Shown: positions 7,750-10,140 of the stretch, piece by piece
Numbering within the stretch: position 1 is the first letter of the stretch
Layout: every line of letters starts with the position of its first letter
Assembly (NCBI GenBank): GCA_017556595.1
Contig: JAFYML010000120.1
Location: 1 to 10,140, forward strand
Reading direction: 5' to 3'
Length of the DNA stretch: 10,140 nucleotides
From: Bacteroides sp.
GTDB lineage: Bacteria > Bacteroidota > Bacteroidia > Bacteroidales > Bacteroidaceae
Made by a program: the position numbers and the translations under genes
Notes under the pieces: model-generated
Told to the model about the DNA's origin: nothing
Seen by the model: only the letters and a program-made list of their open reading frames with translations
The model's database searches: none

Positions 7750-7828
7750 TTTCATAGAGCAGATTATTTGGCGAAAATAAATCAGTTAAAATATATTACT
7801 ATAATTATTTCTGTAAATTACTTATCGC

Positions 7829-7849
7829 AAAAACAATAGGGACATTGTT
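7829..7849 (-). terminator. Weak candidate terminator after the propeller lipoprotein gene
   Basis: Directly after the TAG stop, the minus strand reads AACAAT, a 6-base loop GTCCCT, then ATTGTT merging into a run of five T (7833-7829). The stem is short and AT-rich, so it is a weak candidate. Confidence 0.35.
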
Positions 7850-8926
7850 CTACATCTTGGGTAATTTGTATTTCTTTATACCTCCATCGCTAACAACTGT
7901 ATATAAATATTCATCTTCAGAATCAACCGCGATATAGTAGATAGGTTCTTTTAAGCGAATTTTGCTGATATGGTTGCCATTCCAATCATAAACTTCAATG
8001 GTTACTCCTTCCTTTTCAGTTTCATTCTGTTTGATTCCGTGATAAGTAGCTAAATATACAAATTTATTAGAAGATGCAACATCTTGAAAAAAGACAGCAT
8101 CTTTTTGCTCGTTTACATATTCTTTCAAATCGGTAATATCATTGTTTGGAATCAACTGAATTGAACTCCCCTTATCAATGTCGAAAAGGGCAAAGGCATT
8201 GATGTATCTGAAAGCAAAGCATATTTTCCCTTGATTGACGTTATAGCACATTCCCCCAGGTGCGTATAAAAATGGGAAGGGGTATATTGCTTGATCTGTA
8301 GAATACACAATATTTTTAATTTCATCCTTTTCATAATCAAACCATTGGAAACTTAGGTTATAGTCCGTTGTCCCTTTGATTCTGTCTGTGGATCGCGACA
8401 TTAAAAAATTGTCTTTAACCTTATAAACAACGTTAGAACGTAGAAATATAGCCTTTGCCGAATCATTCGAGAAATTAAATTTTTCATCAAATACTACTTC
8501 CTGCTGATTTAATGTTTTGTTTAGATTTAGGGTAGCAACATATTGAGGATATGATTGAATTAATAGTTTTGCTTCATTGTTTTCCACCCAATATTGATTG
8601 AATCCGTTCCATAAATTCACATCGTATGGTCCACCTCCTTTTTCTATGAAACTACCTAATTTTAGTAGGCTGTTCTTGCTATATATGTGGATGAGTTTAT
8701 CATCTTTATGCTGTCCAATCAGTAAAAAGCTATCCACAATAGCAATATCAGTAGGCCATAGGGCATCCAAAGGCAAGGTGTCACCGATAATTTCGTAGGT
8801 TGGTACAGATATAGAATCCGTTAACAACGTTATGACATTATTATGTACCACTTGTTTGTTGGGGTTATCACACGCTGTTATTAGAAATGCAACTAAAAAT
8901 AAGCTAATCTGTTTCATTTTATTCAT
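7850..8926 (-). CDS. BF3164/TolB-like beta-propeller lipoprotein
   Basis: A 358-residue predicted lipoprotein resembling the BF3164 (TolB-like, six-bladed propeller) family of Bacteroidales, whose function is unknown. The N-terminus has a short hydrophobic signal ending in the lipobox ITAC (Cys19 from the chosen start). Family-like features are WPTDIAIVDSFLLI (about 57-70), a GGGPYDV turn (about 97-103) and repeated short beta-strand patterns ending with YDWNGNHISKIRL, IYYIAVDSEDEYLYTV and GGIKKYKL. The frame is open to a GTG at 8950, but an N-terminal signal fits ATG at 8926, or ATG at 8917 one base after the NVEALA stop; I prefer 8926 but cannot decide. Either way it is translationally coupled to the NVEALA gene. 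The +2 Asp after Cys19 is not part of an acidic surface-export cluster. Family assignment is by pattern recall. Confidence 0.75.
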   Translation of the reverse strand: MNKMKQISLFLVAFLITACDNPNKQVVHNNVITLLTDSISVPTYEIIGDTLPLDALWPTDIAIVDSFLLIGQHKDDKLIHIYSKNSLLKLGSFIEKGGGPYDVNLWNGFNQYWVENNEAKLLIQSYPQYVATLNLNKTLNQQEVVFDEKFNFSNDSAKAIFLRSNVVYKVKDNFLMSRSTDRIKGTTDYNLSFQWFDYEKDEIKNIVYSTDQAIYPFPFLYAPGGMCYNVNQGKICFAFRYINAFALFDIDKGSSIQLIPNNDITDLKEYVNEQKDAVFFQDVASSNKFVYLATYHGIKQNETEKEGVTIEVYDWNGNHISKIRLKEPIYYIAVDSEDEYLYTVVSDGGIKKYKLPKM

Positions 8927-9278
8927 AACTACCACTACTTGTTCTAACACATGCTAAACACTTATAGGCTACATATGGTGAAAGTGGGAGGAGACTACTT
9001 ACAGCACCACATTCTAATTTCCCTCCTGACACACTGGGTTCGCCAGAGCATGTCGGATAGAAATATGGACCATGTGTATTACCAAACATATAATCATAAT
9101 AACAATCTTTATCAACCCACTCAAGGCATTCTTCTCCACCTTCGTTACTGGAGAGTGCTTCAATATTGGCCAATGATAAATCTGAAAGTTTCTCTTTAGT
9201 TACCTTATTTTGGTATACATTATAACACATTGTTATCGAAATAATACTAATCAAAATTAATTTTAAATTTCTTTTCAT
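8919..9278 (-). CDS. NVEALA-family small secreted cysteine-rich protein
   Basis: A 119-residue protein of the NVEALA type (PF14055), known as exported small proteins of Bacteroidales with no established function. Residues 5-17 are hydrophobic after MKRN, a signal peptide or anchor. The family hallmark follows at 35-42 (SLANIEAL), with Ile for Val in the NVEAL core. The part beyond it has six cysteines (51, 59, 77, 90, 107, 110), an even number consistent with three disulfides or a metal site, plus many aromatic and glycine residues. The segment around 88-110 is LECGAV ... YKCLACV. Its TAA overlaps the start region of the downstream propeller lipoprotein gene. The 77 bases upstream show no convincing TAnnTTTG promoter, so it may be read from further upstream with the DUF1573 gene. 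Codons are AT-rich compared with region 1. Confidence 0.82.
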   Translation of the reverse strand: MKRNLKLILISIISITMCYNVYQNKVTKEKLSDLSLANIEALSSNEGGEECLEWVDKDCYYDYMFGNTHGPYFYPTCSGEPSVSGGKLECGAVSSLLPLSPYVAYKCLACVRTSSGSYE

Positions 9279-9355
9279 TGCTCATTAGTTTTAAGTTATA
9301 CAATTTTATTTGTTCTTTATGAATACTTTTTCTGTTTCACATTTTACCATAATTG

Positions 9356-10140
9356 TTATTCAATAGCCTTACCTTCAATTGTCAGTTCTATTGGCGAGTT
9401 GGCCACATTGCAAAATATTGATATTGTTCTATAAAAAGTTTCAGGTTTTTCTGCTTTATAGCTTATTTCAAATGTAAGTTCTTCGTTTGGCTCTATTTTC
9501 GTTTCTTTATAATCTACCGTAGTACAATCGCATGATGTACTGATTCCTTCTATAATAAGTGGATTTTCTCCTATATTTCTAATTTTGTTTTTTATTGTTT
9601 TTACCTCTTTCCAATGAAAATTATCAATTCTTATTATGGGTCGTTCTATTTCTACCTCAGTTATTTTATTGTAAGTTTTTCCTTTTGTATTATTCCCTTG
9701 TATCATATCTATATAAAGATTCCTAATTCCTGGATTATGTATTGGATTTCCTATACCAATTACTTTATTTTCATTATCTAATAAGAATGTGCGGTAATTT
9801 TCGTTTTCTGGAAATTTGTTCAATAGATTTAGTGAATCTTTTTCATCAATATAAACGTATTCACTGTAGTTGTTTAGTTTCAGATTTTTAAAGAGCAATT
9901 GTTTCCATTTAGGATAAAAACAAATAATACATTTTACCTTGTTGGGAGTGATACTATCGAGTTCATCTACAAACTGTTTCCAAAGATTAAGATGCAGCTT
10001 ACAACTAACACATCCTATCGTGTCAACATAATGAAGAATGGTGTATTCCTTCTTAATTTCTTTAAAATCAACACAACGATTATCGTTATATGTTGATAGA
10101 TACATGTTTTCTGGCATTTTAATTTCTCTGCCAAACCAAC
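9356..10140 (-). CDS. Thioredoxin-like/DUF1573 protein, 5' end beyond the window
   Basis: The frame stays open to the right edge: upstream of the ATG at 10117 it continues as WFGREIK, resembling the ..GKEI.. lead-in seen before thioredoxin-like domains of related Bacteroidales proteins. The ATG at 10117 is therefore probably internal, and the true start, likely with a signal or lipoprotein sequence, lies outside. Numbering from Met at 10117: a thioredoxin-like domain occupies about 20-140 with GCVSC (Cys36, Cys39) where a CxxC active site is expected, then FLLDNENKVIGIGNPIHNPGI (111-131). A DUF1573 immunoglobulin-like domain fills about 160-253 with NIGENPLIIEGISTSCDCTT (181-200). Probably an envelope protein; redox activity is inferred from the CxxC only. 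It precedes the NVEALA gene by 77 bases on the same strand. Confidence 0.8.
   Translation of the reverse strand, partial: WFGREIKMPENMYLSTYNDNRCVDFKEIKKEYTILHYVDTIGCVSCKLHLNLWKQFVDELDSITPNKVKCIICFYPKWKQLLFKNLKLNNYSEYVYIDEKDSLNLLNKFPENENYRTFLLDNENKVIGIGNPIHNPGIRNLYIDMIQGNNTKGKTYNKITEVEIERPIIRIDNFHWKEVKTIKNKIRNIGENPLIIEGISTSCDCTTVDYKETKIEPNEELTFEISYKAEKPETFYRTISIFCNVANSPIELTIEGKAIE

Noticed and set aside
8951..9199. 82-codon plus-strand open frame opposite the NVEALA gene
   Set aside because: The minus strand has a signal sequence and family motif; the plus frame has neither and lacks a suitable upstream promoter.
9279..9355. Promoter directly upstream of the NVEALA gene
   Set aside because: No TAnnTTTG match with a spaced TTG was found on the minus strand in this AT-rich gap.

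Overview
The window looks like the chromosome of a Bacteroidales bacterium (Bacteroides/Prevotella-like). Four things point there. The dapB, lepB and wbqC-like genes are tightly linked. DUF2851, NVEALA and BF3164-type lipoprotein families are present. The signal peptidase is the long form of about 470 residues. The promoters fit the Bacteroidetes primary-sigma pattern (TTG, then TAnnTTTG) rather than TTGACA/TATAAT. No rRNA, tRNA, CRISPR array, transposase or integrase was seen.

Region 1 (45-5464, minus strand) is a six-gene run with gaps of only 3 to 11 bases, probably one transcript read right to left: dapB (lysine/diaminopimelate synthesis), lepB (signal peptidase I), a WbqC-family gene, uxuB and uxuA (fructuronate to mannonate to 2-keto-3-deoxygluconate), and queH (last step of queuosine synthesis). 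It joins cell-wall precursor synthesis, protein export, hexuronate breakdown and tRNA modification. The rest of the hexuronate pathway is not in the window.

Region 2 (5465-5551) is a short divergent promoter region. Overlapping, face-to-face Bacteroidetes promoters serve dapB to the left and the DUF2851 gene to the right.

Region 3 (5552-7567, plus strand) holds a DUF2851 gene of unknown function followed by a polysaccharide deacetylase lipoprotein, 27 bases apart. A strong perfect-stem hairpin at 7587-7627 lies just downstream, between convergent transcripts.

Region 4 (7628-7849) is non-coding. It carries three copies of an 8-base CTCGTGAG core in mixed orientation, able to form alternative, mutually exclusive hairpins, so it resembles an intergenic REP-type repeat.

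Region 5 (7850-10140, minus strand) is visibly AT-richer. It encodes, in transcription order, a thioredoxin-like/DUF1573 protein (cut by the right edge), a small secreted six-cysteine NVEALA-family protein, and a BF3164/TolB-like beta-propeller lipoprotein translationally coupled to it. This cell-envelope cassette has no established function and is the best candidate here for an undescribed system. A working idea, not shown by the sequence, is that the exported cysteine-rich protein is handled by its redox and propeller-lipoprotein neighbours.
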